This document shows positions 24,712 to 32,493 of a stretch of 32,493 nt of DNA, piece by piece. Below the pieces are notes generated by a model. The model ran no database searches. It was not told the DNA's origin and was given only the letters and a program-made list of their open reading frames with translations. Numbering within the stretch: the stretch's first letter is position 1; each line of letters starts with the position of its first letter. Source of the stretch: Arcicella sp. (GTDB taxonomy: Bacteria; Bacteroidota; Bacteroidia; Cytophagales; Spirosomataceae); NCBI GenBank assembly GCA_025354645.1, contig JANXML010000081.1, positions 1-32,493 on the forward strand, in the 5' to 3' direction. The position numbers and the translations under genes were made by a program.

Positions 24712-24861
24712 ATGAAAATGTTAAACAATTACAATTTTGATTCTCTTTCTAATGAAGAAATGGCATCAATCACAGGGGGTTCATGGTGGTCAGATTTCCG
24801 TGATGGATTCACAGAAGGCTTTACTGCGGCAGTAAACTTTGTAAAAAGCTTGCTTAAGTAA
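24712..24861 (+). CDS. GG-leader peptide B (49 aa), class IIb bacteriocin-like
   Basis: The leader ends 'LSNEEMASITGG' (residues 12-23), again the double-glycine pattern. The predicted 26-residue mature peptide starts 'SWWSDFRDGFTEGF' and ends 'VNFVKSLLK'. It is amphipathic, Trp-rich at its start, Lys-containing at its end, and has a GxxxG motif (G32-x3-G36). Together with peptide A it forms a candidate two-peptide bacteriocin. An ATG two codons downstream (24718) is an alternative start without effect on the mature peptide. A hairpin terminator follows. Confidence 0.77.
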   Translation: MKMLNNYNFDSLSNEEMASITGGSWWSDFRDGFTEGFTAAVNFVKSLLK

Positions 24862-24870
24862 TTTAGTAAT

Positions 24871-24910
24871 GATAGATGTGAGATAGGTGTAAACTTGTTT
24901 CACATCTATC
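24871..24910 (+). terminator. Terminator after peptide B
   Basis: GATAGATGTGA (24871-24881) pairs with TCACATCTATC (24900-24910), an 11-bp perfect stem with an 18-base loop, nine bases after the peptide stop. There is no strong T run, so readthrough is possible. Confidence 0.55.
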
Positions 24911-24928
24911 TACAATTAATGTCTCAAT

Positions 24929-25063
24929 CCATACTACTGGACATTTACGATTGATTCGATTTACGATTTACGATTTTTAAAATTAAAGCCTTGATAATCA
25001 ATAGATTATTTTTAAAAATCGTAAATCGAATTAATCGTAAATCGTAGATGTCCAGTAGTATGG
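24929..25063. mobile_element. 135-bp MITE with target duplication
   Basis: The terminal inverted repeats CCATACTACTGGACAT are perfect for 16 bp and continue as imperfect arms with repeated CGATTTACGATTT units for about 50 bp. The element is flanked by TCTCAAT on both sides (24922-24928 and 25064-25070), a 7-bp target duplication. It is too small to encode a transposase. The TIR shares TACTGGACA with the ends of the IS4-family element at 5583. Confidence 0.8.
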
Positions 25064-25102
25064 TCTCAATCATAATGTCTTAATCATTTAAACAATATAT
25101 CT

Positions 25103-25402
25103 ATGGATTTTTCATCATTAACTTCAGAACAAGTAGCTAAAATACAGGCTTTACAATTAAAAGTGGCAGAGACGCAAAAGCAATTAAGTACAACATTTGA
25201 GGTTACGAAATCAATTTGCGGTAATGTTGTAGTAACTGTTAGCGGATTAAAACAAATTACTGATTTGAAAATATCAGAAAATACTAACGATGACATTATC
25301 AAAAATACAATCAATATCGCATTGAAGTCAATTGATTTAAAGATTCAGAATCAAAATACAAATATGCTTCAAGGGATGATTCCAAAAGGAATAGCCGCTT
25401 AA
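25103..25402 (+). CDS. YbaB/EbfC-like protein
   Basis: The 99-residue protein has an N-terminal helix ('EQVAKIQALQLKVAETQKQL'), then two strands ('GNVVVTVSGLKQITDLKI'), then a C-terminal helix pair ending in Met/Gly/Ile-rich residues. This is the YbaB/EbfC arrangement. True YbaB proteins are nucleoid-associated DNA-binding dimers and have a similar length (about 100-110 residues). This one is divergent and sits in a peptide-export locus instead of its usual place beside dnaX/recR, so it may have a special role. The adjacent secreted protein gene starts 42 bases later. Confidence 0.65.
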   Translation: MDFSSLTSEQVAKIQALQLKVAETQKQLSTTFEVTKSICGNVVVTVSGLKQITDLKISENTNDDIIKNTINIALKSIDLKIQNQNTNMLQGMIPKGIAA

Positions 25403-25444
25403 ATCCAGCTTACTATTCTCCTAAATTTGCAAAATATTAGAAAA

Positions 25445-27382
25445 ATGAAAAAAAATTCTTTCAGAGATTTATACATTTTATGCTTATTATTATTATCTTT
25501 TAATATTGAGATTAAGGCTCAACAAAATTACTTTACTGTAAAAGGTAGAGTAATTTCTAATGAAAATGTGTTACTAAATTTAGTAAGTGTTAGGGTTGGT
25601 AGTATAGGTACTATCACTAATCAAAAAGGAGAATTTGCTCTAATTTTTTCGAGAGACCGCTTTACAAAAGATAAACTCATCCTGTCAAGTATAGGATTCT
25701 CGACAAGGTATTTCTCTATTGATTCCCTCATTAAAAATAATGTTAAATTTTTGGAAATATCTCTTTCAGAAAGTGCTACGGCACTTCATGAAGTTACAGT
25801 AGCAACGGGTGGACGTAGTATTATTCAAAAAGCGATAGATAAAATTCCTGAAAACTATCCTAATCACTTAGTTGGAATGACTGGATTTTTTAGAGAATCA
25901 AATCAAGATAAACAAGGATATTTATTTTTAAGTGAAGGCTTATTGCGGATAGTTACACCGTCTTATGAAAGAAATTCAGATAATGAAGTGCAAATCCTTC
26001 AATACCGTAAAAAAGTGTTTGAGAGAACAGACACTACACAATTTATTCGTTTAGGTGGCGGGGCTTTATTAGCTTCTAAGTTTGATTTTGTTCATCAAGA
26101 TTTTGATTTTGTTCAAGGCAAAGAATTAAAAAACTACCAGTACAAAATTGTCGATATCGTTTCCCTGAAAGGTAGAGACGTTTACGTTATTTCTTTTCAG
26201 CCACTTAATAAAAAAGTGAATTTTCAAGGTAGGTTATATATAGATTATGAAAGGTTTGCATTCATCAAAGCCGAGTTTAGCATTGCAAGATTAGATGAGA
26301 AAAGGATTGGGCTTATCGAAACTACAAAGTTTGATGTACAAGTAAACTATAATGATTATGAAGATAAATGGTATCTCAATAATATTTGGTATCGTGAAAA
26401 TGTTAAATTAAAGAAAGTTGAAAATATCATTGTATTAGAATATGTCACTACTGAAATAGATACCGCTGATACTCGTACTATTGGTTATGCTGATAAAGTA
26501 CAGAGTAGAGATATTTTCATGGAAACCAATCATCCCTTTGATGATTATTTTTGGAAAAATTTTAACCACATTCTGCAAGATGATAAGCTAAAACAAGAAT
26601 TGAATGACAAAAGTAGAGATTCCTTAGCAACTCAGGTGTTTACTGATAAAGTTAGAAAAACGGGGCATTCACAATTTAATTGGCAAAATTTTTCTTATAA
26701 TCTTGCCAAACGTATTAATTATGAAATATCTGTGCAAGCAGTTGGGGTTACTCACTCGTTAGATAACATAACTATTTCACCACAGAATCTAAATATTTTT
26801 GATATTGACCACAACTATCTATTTTCAAAATCAAGATATATATATTCACTCCACTATGGTTTGAGTTTAGATATTTTACCGAATTTTAGAGCTAGTATCA
26901 AAAGTATGCGAAACTTTGGAATTGGTGATTATAATTTTAACAGTGAATTATATGGGTTATCATACAGTTTCAAATTCAATTCCTTGAAACGACCTATTAG
27001 GCTAACTACTCGGCTCTCCTACGAGAACTATACCTTATGTGAAAGGCTTGATAGTCATGTGAAAAGTGTGTCAGGACAATTTATATCTGATAATCAAAAA
27101 TTGGCAGGGGATGAACTTGCGTTAAATATAGTCCATAAAAAAACTTATCTTACTTCTGCCCTTGGTTTGGAGCTTGAAATCAAGCGTACTAAGCACTTTT
27201 TCGTTGAAACTGGCTATAATATTCCTATCGGGTCGGATAGAGATTTTTTACAGTTAAAGGAAACTTCTGGCTTTTTTCTTTTCAGAAAATCCATTGATAT
27301 TCCCTTCTCAAATACTGGATTAAGTTTTAACAATATTTTTTTTAGATTAGGGGTACGACTTAGAATATTAGGGGAAAAATAA
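25445..27382 (+). CDS. Secreted protein with carboxypeptidase-regulatory-like domain
   Basis: From the ATG at 25445 it has 645 residues. A signal peptide (about 1-26, ending 'EIKAQ') is followed by a carboxypeptidase-regulatory-like beta-sandwich domain (about 29-115: 'FTVKGRVISNENVLLNLVSV', 'TNQKGEFAL', 'LILSSIGFSTRYFSI'), the domain that begins many Bacteroidota outer-membrane proteins. The remainder (115-645) is rich in beta strands and ends 'LGVRLRILGEK', compatible with an outer-membrane barrel. No TonB box or plug is evident. Upstream in-frame TTG at 25427 is less likely as start. Its place before the exporter suggests a part in peptide release, uptake or immunity. Confidence 0.75.
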   Translation: MKKNSFRDLYILCLLLLSFNIEIKAQQNYFTVKGRVISNENVLLNLVSVRVGSIGTITNQKGEFALIFSRDRFTKDKLILSSIGFSTRYFSIDSLIKNNVKFLEISLSESATALHEVTVATGGRSIIQKAIDKIPENYPNHLVGMTGFFRESNQDKQGYLFLSEGLLRIVTPSYERNSDNEVQILQYRKKVFERTDTTQFIRLGGGALLASKFDFVHQDFDFVQGKELKNYQYKIVDIVSLKGRDVYVISFQPLNKKVNFQGRLYIDYERFAFIKAEFSIARLDEKRIGLIETTKFDVQVNYNDYEDKWYLNNIWYRENVKLKKVENIIVLEYVTTEIDTADTRTIGYADKVQSRDIFMETNHPFDDYFWKNFNHILQDDKLKQELNDKSRDSLATQVFTDKVRKTGHSQFNWQNFSYNLAKRINYEISVQAVGVTHSLDNITISPQNLNIFDIDHNYLFSKSRYIYSLHYGLSLDILPNFRASIKSMRNFGIGDYNFNSELYGLSYSFKFNSLKRPIRLTTRLSYENYTLCERLDSHVKSVSGQFISDNQKLAGDELALNIVHKKTYLTSALGLELEIKRTKHFFVETGYNIPIGSDRDFLQLKETSGFFLFRKSIDIPFSNTGLSFNNIFFRLGVRLRILGEK

Positions 27383-27599
27383 AAAAAACTGTATTCGATA
27401 ATAATTTTATGGCAGTATTGAATTGCTTACATACACACTCAAAGGTCTCTTTTTAAGCGTTTCAATAACTCTTGAAGCGGACTATTTTTGTTACATCCAC
27501 GTTAATAAACTTAAAAATGATAGATTATATAGTCATATATAACTACATCCTAATACCTTTTATTCATATCTCTTCCTACAATATGATAAATCCCACCCA

Positions 27600-27630
27600 T
27601 TGAAAAATCATGAGGTCAGGTCTAATTTTG
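27600..27630 (+). promoter_or_regulatory. Promoter of the HlyD/C39 exporter genes
   Basis: TTG at 27600-27602 and TAATTTTG at 27623-27630 are separated by 20 bases, a near-ideal Bacteroidota -33/-7 promoter. It lies 27 bases upstream of the hlyD-like start codon. Confidence 0.65.
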
Positions 27631-27657
27631 TAACAGAAATTAAACCATATCTATCTC

Positions 27658-28821
27658 ATGGCAACACAAATATTTCCTACCGAAATCATTGAAAACACTA
27701 CCGAAGCGTACCTTCCGCAAGTTACGGTACGGAGTCAGATTATTTACATCTCTGTCCTGGCTATTCTCATAGCCGCTCTCATTGCTCTTCCGTATATCAA
27801 AATTAGTGTCTCCACCAATAGTAGTGGTATTGTCCGTACCGTGGCTGAAAAAAGTGATTTTAAAGCGATTACCTCTGGGCGTGTGTCAGCATGGTTGGTT
27901 AAAGAAAATCAAAAAGTGGAAACGGGTCAAAATTTGGTCGTTTTAGCTTCAGAAATGCTTGATTCAAAGATTAGTCTCGTCAAATTTCAACAAATTGAAA
28001 AGCAACAATTCATTCATGATTTAAGTATCTTGACACGACTTGACAGCGTGAATCTTCTCAACATAAGAGGGCTTAGATCATCCCTTTATGCTCAACAATA
28101 CAATCAACTCAACTACCAACTACAAGAAAGTTTACAACAACAACGTAAAATCAAAAAAGAATTAGACACCGATAGAATGCTCTACAAAGAGAAAATTATC
28201 TCTATGCGAGAATTCGATGAAAAAGAATATACCTACAAACGTCTTTTAGCAGAATATCGGTCAACCATTGAACGGCAATTGAGCCAGTGGCAATCTGATT
28301 TAACAACCCATCAAATTGCCATTGCGGAAATACAAGCCCAAGAAAGTCAATTACTGAAGGAAAAAGAACTTTACACCATCAAAGCTCCCGTCTCAGGAAC
28401 TATTCAGCAATTGGTAGGGAAATATCCAGGGAGTTATGTGCAGGCAGGCGAAGGATTAGGGCTTATTTCGCCCGACTCCAGCCTATTAGTTGAGTGCTAT
28501 ATTTCTCCAAAAGATATGGGCTTGTTGAAAAAAGGTATGAAAGTAACCTATCAAATAGATGCCTTGAATTATAACGATTGGGGGTTTGCCTATGGTGAAA
28601 TAAATGAGATTGCGAATGACTTTGAAGTAATAGAAAAACAACCCGTTTTTCGGGTCAAATGTCGCTTGGACACAAGGTCTTTAAAGTTAAAAAATGGCTA
28701 TGCTACGACCCTAAAAAAAGGAATGACCCTGCGAGCAAGATTTATTGTAACAGAGCGAAGTTTATATCAACTATTGTATGATAAAGTTGATGATTGGCTA
28801 AATCCCCTACAAAAATCATAA
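27658..28821 (+). CDS. HlyD-family membrane-fusion protein
   Basis: The 387-residue periplasmic adaptor has a single N-terminal membrane segment (about 28-47), a split lipoyl/biotinyl domain ('SGRVSAWLVKENQKVETGQN' and 'IKAPVSGTIQQLVGKYPGSY'), a long helical hairpin between (about 100-235) and a C-terminal beta domain. Such adaptors link an inner-membrane ABC exporter to a TolC-type outer-membrane channel. It is followed by the C39 ABC transporter after 34 bases, so they form one unit under the promoter at 27600. The closest TolC-like gene in the window is at 18697. Confidence 0.93.
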   Translation: MATQIFPTEIIENTTEAYLPQVTVRSQIIYISVLAILIAALIALPYIKISVSTNSSGIVRTVAEKSDFKAITSGRVSAWLVKENQKVETGQNLVVLASEMLDSKISLVKFQQIEKQQFIHDLSILTRLDSVNLLNIRGLRSSLYAQQYNQLNYQLQESLQQQRKIKKELDTDRMLYKEKIISMREFDEKEYTYKRLLAEYRSTIERQLSQWQSDLTTHQIAIAEIQAQESQLLKEKELYTIKAPVSGTIQQLVGKYPGSYVQAGEGLGLISPDSSLLVECYISPKDMGLLKKGMKVTYQIDALNYNDWGFAYGEINEIANDFEVIEKQPVFRVKCRLDTRSLKLKNGYATTLKKGMTLRARFIVTERSLYQLLYDKVDDWLNPLQKS

Positions 28822-28855
28822 TCGAAAACTTAAATCTATTAAATATTTCAAGGCT

Positions 28856-31030
28856 ATGTTATTCGGAAAAATAAACAGAAAAATAAAGGTAAAACAACAC
28901 GATATTACTGACTGCGGAGCAGCGTGTTTGTCTTCTATATCAGCACATTACGGTTTACAGTACCCAATCGCTCGCATCAGACAATTAGCATCTACTGACA
29001 AGAAAGGGACTAATGTTCTGGGCATGATTGAAGCTGCACAAAAGTTAGGATTTCAAGCAAAGGGAGTTAGGGGAACGATGGATAGTTTAGAGAAAATCCC
29101 TAAACCAACAATTGCCCATATCATTGTTAAAGGGGTTTTGCAACACTTCGTAGTGATTTATGAAGTTACCAAAACGCACATCACCGTCATGGACCCTGGC
29201 ACGGGAACGATGGAAAAGAAAACCCGTGAGGAATTTGAAAAGGAATGGACTGGTGTTTTGATTTTGCTCTTACCAGATGAAAGTTTCAAGGAAGGCAACG
29301 AAAAAATATCCTCTTTCCAACGGTTTTGGTTCTTGATTAATCCCCATAAATCTGTGATGATTCAAGCTCTTTTTGGAGCTGCCATTTATACCGTTTTGGG
29401 ATTATCGACCTCTATTTACGTTCAAAAAATTGTCGATAATGTTATCATTGAGGGTAACAAAAACCTACTTAATTTATTGAGTATGGGAATGATTGTCATA
29501 CTGTTGATACAAGTATTTATTGGCTCATTGAAGACCGTTTTCGCCTTAAAAACAGGACAACAAATTGATGCACAGTTAATCTTAGGGTATTATAAACACC
29601 TTCTGAAATTACCGCAACAATTTTTTGATACGATGCGAGTTGGAGAGATTATTTCACGGGTAAACGATGCCGTAAAAATTCGAGTATTCATCAACGATAT
29701 TGCCGTAAAGTTGGTTGTGGATGTCTTTATCGTAATATTCTCCTTTGCCATGATGTTTACTTACCACTGGAAATTAGCCCTTGTTATGTTATCAGTTATT
29801 CCTTTTTATGCTGGTATTTATTTCGTTGTAAATAAGGTAAACAAGAAAAAATTACGAAAATTAATGGAAGAAAGTGCGGATTTAGAATCACACTTAGTAG
29901 AGTCACTTACGGCGGCATCCACCATTAAACGCTTTGGAATTGAGTCTTACGCCAATGTTAAAACAGAAACTCGATTTATCAAGCTGTTGAAAACCATCAT
30001 GGGTTCTTCCATGACTGCCGTTTATGCAGGAAACGCCTCTGAATTGGTTACTCGATTACTGACGATTGTTCTGTTATGGACAGGTTCATTATTTGTGATT
30101 GATAATCAAATCACACCAGGTGAATTGCTTTCATTTTATTCACTGATTGGCTATTTCACGGCACCAGTTAGCGGATTAATCAGTACCAACAGAGTTATTC
30201 AAGATGCTCTGATTGCCGCCGATAGATTATTTGAAATTATGGATTTAGAGCGAGAAGAAGTAGAAAATAAAGTAAAATTAACTTCTGACATGGTGGGCGA
30301 TGTAAAATTCAAAAATGTAGCTTTTAGATACGGCTCACGAGTAACAATCTTTGATGATTTTAACTTATCCGTTCCCAAAGGCAAAATAACAGCGGTAGTT
30401 GGTGAAAGTGGTTCGGGTAAATCAACCTTAATGTCATTGTTACAAAATATGTACAAACTCCAAAGTGGTCTGATAACCATTGGAAACCTTGACATAAAAC
30501 ATATTAGTAACGATACGCTTCGTCAGCAAGTGAGTGTAGTACCACAGCAGATAGATTTATTCGCAGGTTCTGTCATTGATAACATTGCATTGGGTGATTT
30601 TGAACCTGATATGAAACGAGTTTTAGAGATTTCAGAACACCTTGGAATTACAGAGTTTGTTGAACAAATGCCTAACGGTTTCAATACTTACGTGGGTGAA
30701 AATGGATCAGCTCTCTCAGGCGGTCAAAAACAACGTATAGCTATTGCCCGTGCCTTATATCGAGATCCACAGATTTTAATTTTAGATGAGGCAACATCAG
30801 CTTTGGATTCAATTTCTGAGCAATACGTTCAAAGAACCATTAGAGCTTTGAGAGAACAAGAAAAAACGGTTATTATCATTGCCCACCGATTAAGTACCAT
30901 TAAAAATGCAGATAAAATTGTAGTTCTCGACCACGGGAAAGTAGTAGAAGAAGGAATACATGATGATCTTTTGAAATTAGATTCTAACTATAATCGTCTC
31001 TGGACTCAGCAATTTGGTATGGCTGCCTAA
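28856..31030 (+). CDS. C39-peptidase ABC exporter (bacteriocin/GG-peptide processing)
   Basis: The 724-residue protein has three parts: an N-terminal C39 cysteine peptidase domain with C20 ('ITDCGAAC'), H97 ('QHFVVIYEV') and D113 ('MDPGTG'); six membrane segments (about 160-430); and an ABC ATPase domain with Walker A 'GESGSGKST' (516-524), signature LSGGQ (620-624) and Walker B 'ILILDEATSALD'. Such transporters cut leaders after GG and export the core. All catalytic residues are present. It is the natural processor of peptides A, B and the other GG-leader peptides of this window. Confidence 0.96.
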   Translation: MLFGKINRKIKVKQHDITDCGAACLSSISAHYGLQYPIARIRQLASTDKKGTNVLGMIEAAQKLGFQAKGVRGTMDSLEKIPKPTIAHIIVKGVLQHFVVIYEVTKTHITVMDPGTGTMEKKTREEFEKEWTGVLILLLPDESFKEGNEKISSFQRFWFLINPHKSVMIQALFGAAIYTVLGLSTSIYVQKIVDNVIIEGNKNLLNLLSMGMIVILLIQVFIGSLKTVFALKTGQQIDAQLILGYYKHLLKLPQQFFDTMRVGEIISRVNDAVKIRVFINDIAVKLVVDVFIVIFSFAMMFTYHWKLALVMLSVIPFYAGIYFVVNKVNKKKLRKLMEESADLESHLVESLTAASTIKRFGIESYANVKTETRFIKLLKTIMGSSMTAVYAGNASELVTRLLTIVLLWTGSLFVIDNQITPGELLSFYSLIGYFTAPVSGLISTNRVIQDALIAADRLFEIMDLEREEVENKVKLTSDMVGDVKFKNVAFRYGSRVTIFDDFNLSVPKGKITAVVGESGSGKSTLMSLLQNMYKLQSGLITIGNLDIKHISNDTLRQQVSVVPQQIDLFAGSVIDNIALGDFEPDMKRVLEISEHLGITEFVEQMPNGFNTYVGENGSALSGGQKQRIAIARALYRDPQILILDEATSALDSISEQYVQRTIRALREQEKTVIIIAHRLSTIKNADKIVVLDHGKVVEEGIHDDLLKLDSNYNRLWTQQFGMAA

Positions 31031-31131
31031 TAATATCATGATTCGATTTTAAATCTTTATTTTATTCATAAATTATTCTTTATAGGAATGTTTTAAAAGT
31101 ATTTAATAATCTAATTACCAGTTACTTATAG

Positions 31132-31139
31132 TAATTTTG
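31132..31139 (+). promoter_or_regulatory. Possible -7 element upstream of the small secreted protein
   Basis: TAATTTTG at 31132-31139 matches the Bacteroidota -7 box 70 bases before the start at 31210. No clear -33 TTG is present, so the promoter is weakly supported. Confidence 0.3.
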
Positions 31140-31209
31140 TATTAAATAATTAGAAATTAAAATAATCAATATCTCATTAATAATTCAAACATTTTAACAA
31201 AAAAAGAAC

Positions 31210-31602
31210 ATGAAAAATTTATTAAAAATGCTCGCAATTGCTCTATTTGTAGGTATCACATTCACTTCAAATGCAGAAGAAAAAAACTCAACTCCAATGA
31301 AGTCAAAAACATTTGAAGTTGGTATGTATCAGGTAATTAACACGCTAACTATGGTTGTAAATATTGAGAAGACTGGTAATGATGCTCTATTGGTTGTCTT
31401 GAAAGATGAAAAAGGAAATATTATATCTAAGAGTTTGTTGAGCAAAAGAGATAAAACTTACCGTGGAAGGTTTGATATGAGTGATTTAAAAGATGGTAAA
31501 TATTCTTTTGAATTCACTAAGGGAAATGAGAAAATTGTGAAAGATGTGGAATTGCAATCTAATACTCCAAAGGAGATTATTCGTCAAATTTCGTTAGACT
31601 AA
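31210..31602 (+). CDS. Small secreted protein with beta-sandwich-like domain
   Basis: The 130-residue protein has a signal peptide (residues 1-22, ending 'SNA'), followed by a single beta-rich domain ('DALLVVLKDEKGNIISKSLL', 'YRGRFDMSDLKDGKYSFEFT'). The pattern, in which a polypeptide strand pair ends with 'DGKYSFEFTKGNEKIVKDVEL', is typical of Bacteroidota extracellular beta-sandwich proteins (DUF3244-like). The function is not known. It sits between the C39 exporter and a lipoprotein gene and is closed by its own hairpin, so it appears to be a separate transcription unit. Confidence 0.7.
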   Translation: MKNLLKMLAIALFVGITFTSNAEEKNSTPMKSKTFEVGMYQVINTLTMVVNIEKTGNDALLVVLKDEKGNIISKSLLSKRDKTYRGRFDMSDLKDGKYSFEFTKGNEKIVKDVELQSNTPKEIIRQISLD

Positions 31603-31616
31603 CGATGATAAATTAG

Positions 31617-31656
31617 AGTCATCTCGAAGCAATGAGTATATTATTTTGAGATGACT
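31617..31656 (+). terminator. Terminator-like hairpin after the secreted protein
   Basis: AGTCATCTC (31617-31625) pairs with GAGATGACT (31648-31656), a 9-bp stem with a 22-base loop, 14 bases after the stop. There is no strong T run. Confidence 0.45.
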
Positions 31657-31684
31657 TGGTACTTCTTAAACTCACTTGCACAAT

Positions 31685-32026
31685 ATGAAAACGTCAATTT
31701 TCACTCTATTAATTTTTATCGGTTTTCAAAGCATGATGTCATGCAAATCCGATGATATTTTTCCGACATCTCCTAACAAAACTGAAGGGAAACTAAATAT
31801 TCCAAAATTAGGACCAATAATTAGTACGCCCAAACCAGTAACAGGTTCACCAAGTGGTGCAAGAAATTCATTTGAAGATGAAAGTCAGCCTATAAGCGAT
31901 ATTATGTGTACAGGTTTACCAGTTGATAATCTTACACCAGGTTGCCCTTGGGTGTATGAAGAAGACGGTATTGGTTGGCGTGAGATTACCGTAGTAATTC
32001 CAATGCCTAAAAATCAAGTAAAATAA
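31685..32026 (+). CDS. Small putative lipoprotein
   Basis: From the ATG at 31685 it has 113 residues. A hydrophobic signal peptide ends in 'QSMMSCKSDD', with a lipobox-like cysteine at 20. The mature part is Pro/Ser/Thr-rich and has 'CTGLPVDNLTPGCPWVYEED' near the end, with two further cysteines. I do not recognise it. It lies 51 bases before the third + strand GG-leader peptide and ahead of a strong terminator, so both are probably one transcript. Short lipoproteins next to bacteriocin genes may act as immunity factors, but this is inference. Confidence 0.6.
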   Translation: MKTSIFTLLIFIGFQSMMSCKSDDIFPTSPNKTEGKLNIPKLGPIISTPKPVTGSPSGARNSFEDESQPISDIMCTGLPVDNLTPGCPWVYEEDGIGWREITVVIPMPKNQVK

Positions 32027-32077
32027 TTCTCAGATAACTTAAAATATACTTTTCTCACAATTTAAAATTAAACAAAC

Positions 32078-32227
32078 ATGAAAACTTTAAACACAAAAAT
32101 CTCTGGTTTAGTTGAAATCAACAATACAGAAATTAAAAAAATAAATGGTGGAGTAGCACCAGGATCAAATGGTACTTGTACTCCTATTGATTTTGGTCCA
32201 AAAATCCCAGAATTATATAAATTCTAA
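32078..32227 (+). CDS. GG-leader peptide C (49 aa)
   Basis: The leader ends 'INNTEIKKINGG' (residues 14-25), with I-12, E-8, I-7, I-4, G-2 and G-1. The predicted 24-residue mature peptide is 'VAPGSNGTCTPIDFG' followed by 'PKIPELYKF'. It has one cysteine (34), is Gly/Pro-rich and lacks a GxxxG motif, so it is not an obvious bacteriocin helix and may instead be a signal or RiPP-type peptide. It follows the lipoprotein gene and precedes a strong terminator. Confidence 0.68.
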   Translation: MKTLNTKISGLVEINNTEIKKINGGVAPGSNGTCTPIDFGPKIPELYKF

Positions 32228-32244
32228 GAAGGAAGAGCTTTTCT

Positions 32245-32303
32245 AAAAACCCAAAAAGGTCAAGTGAAACTTAATGTGTTTTATTTGACCTTTCTGGGTT
32301 TTT
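32245..32303 (+). terminator. Strong terminator after GG peptide C
   Basis: The 19-bp arms (32245-32263 and 32285-32303) start AAAAACCCA and end TGGGTTTTT with one mismatch, followed by a T-rich run. It closes the peptide-export island. Confidence 0.8.
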
Positions 32304-32493
32304 ATTTTATAAAAGGTCGTGTGTGCAAGCTATTTTGCAATAAATTTTATGAAATTATGCGAATTACGGGTTAAAAATCAAGTAAAAGTAGGACAGCCGC
32401 AACCAATTTAGCGTAAATATGGACGAATAGTCCATTTTCAGACCTGACTTTTGAGGCAATGTGAATATTTGTTTTTTGTTGAATCCAATTATA

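Noticed and set aside
27611-32450. Shared GTCAGGTCT near 27615 and its complement near 32442 as element ends
   Set aside because: The match is about nine bases with no extension and could be chance.
1-32493. tRNA or rRNA genes
   Set aside because: No cloverleaf-like or rRNA-like stretch was recognised on either strand by eye; a tRNAscan-SE run would settle it.

Overview
The window comes from an AT-rich member of the Bacteroidota, probably a Cytophagales-type environmental lineage rather than a gut Bacteroides. Three things point there: a Bacteroidota-type conjugation locus (TraK/M/N/O/Q-like proteins), promoters of the TTG...TAnnTTTG kind, and start codons without Shine-Dalgarno sequences. 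The species cannot be fixed from sequence reading alone.

Layout. 1-5132 is the end of a conjugation (type IV secretion) operon on the + strand (a partial Tra protein, TraK, TraM, TraN, TraO and a TraQ-like lipoprotein) meeting a convergent M23 peptidase. 5219-6789 is a membrane-protein gene cut by an IS4-family insertion sequence. 6936-12405 is a minus-strand accessory and mobilisation block: a J-domain membrane protein, a gene-free zone full of hairpins and GGGATTCCT repeats, a serine resolvase, a higBA toxin-antitoxin module held between two 116-bp direct repeats, a small membrane protein and a MobV-family relaxase with a candidate oriT just upstream. 12406-13536 is largely gene-free, with a 55-bp perfect palindrome, a 20-bp-arm inverted repeat and an easily missed 43-codon double-glycine (GG) peptide gene opposite an XRE regulator.

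14085-20109 is a minus-strand operon (TolC-like channel, ABC ATPase, ABC permease fused to an M1 aminopeptidase), closed by a strong hairpin. Next come a LuxR-type regulator whose receiver domain has lost its phosphorylation residues, and a LytS/LytTR two-component pair reading the other way.

23133-32227 is the most interesting part, a peptide-export island. On the minus strand lie a GG-leader precursor-like peptide, an acidic 84-residue protein and an eight-cysteine protein. On the + strand lie two adjacent GG-leader peptides that each carry a GxxxG motif (a candidate two-peptide bacteriocin), a 135-bp MITE with target duplication, a YbaB-like protein, a carboxypeptidase-regulatory-like secreted protein, a HlyD adaptor with its own good promoter, a C39-peptidase ABC exporter, a small secreted protein, a lipoprotein and a further GG-leader peptide. 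Five peptides in all share the leader pattern [hydrophobic]-12, [hydrophobic]-7, I-4, G-2, G-1 expected for C39 processing, and four of the five also have E-8. The C39 exporter and HlyD protein would cleave and export them, with a TolC-type partner for the outer membrane. The LytS/LytTR pair is a plausible, unproven regulator.
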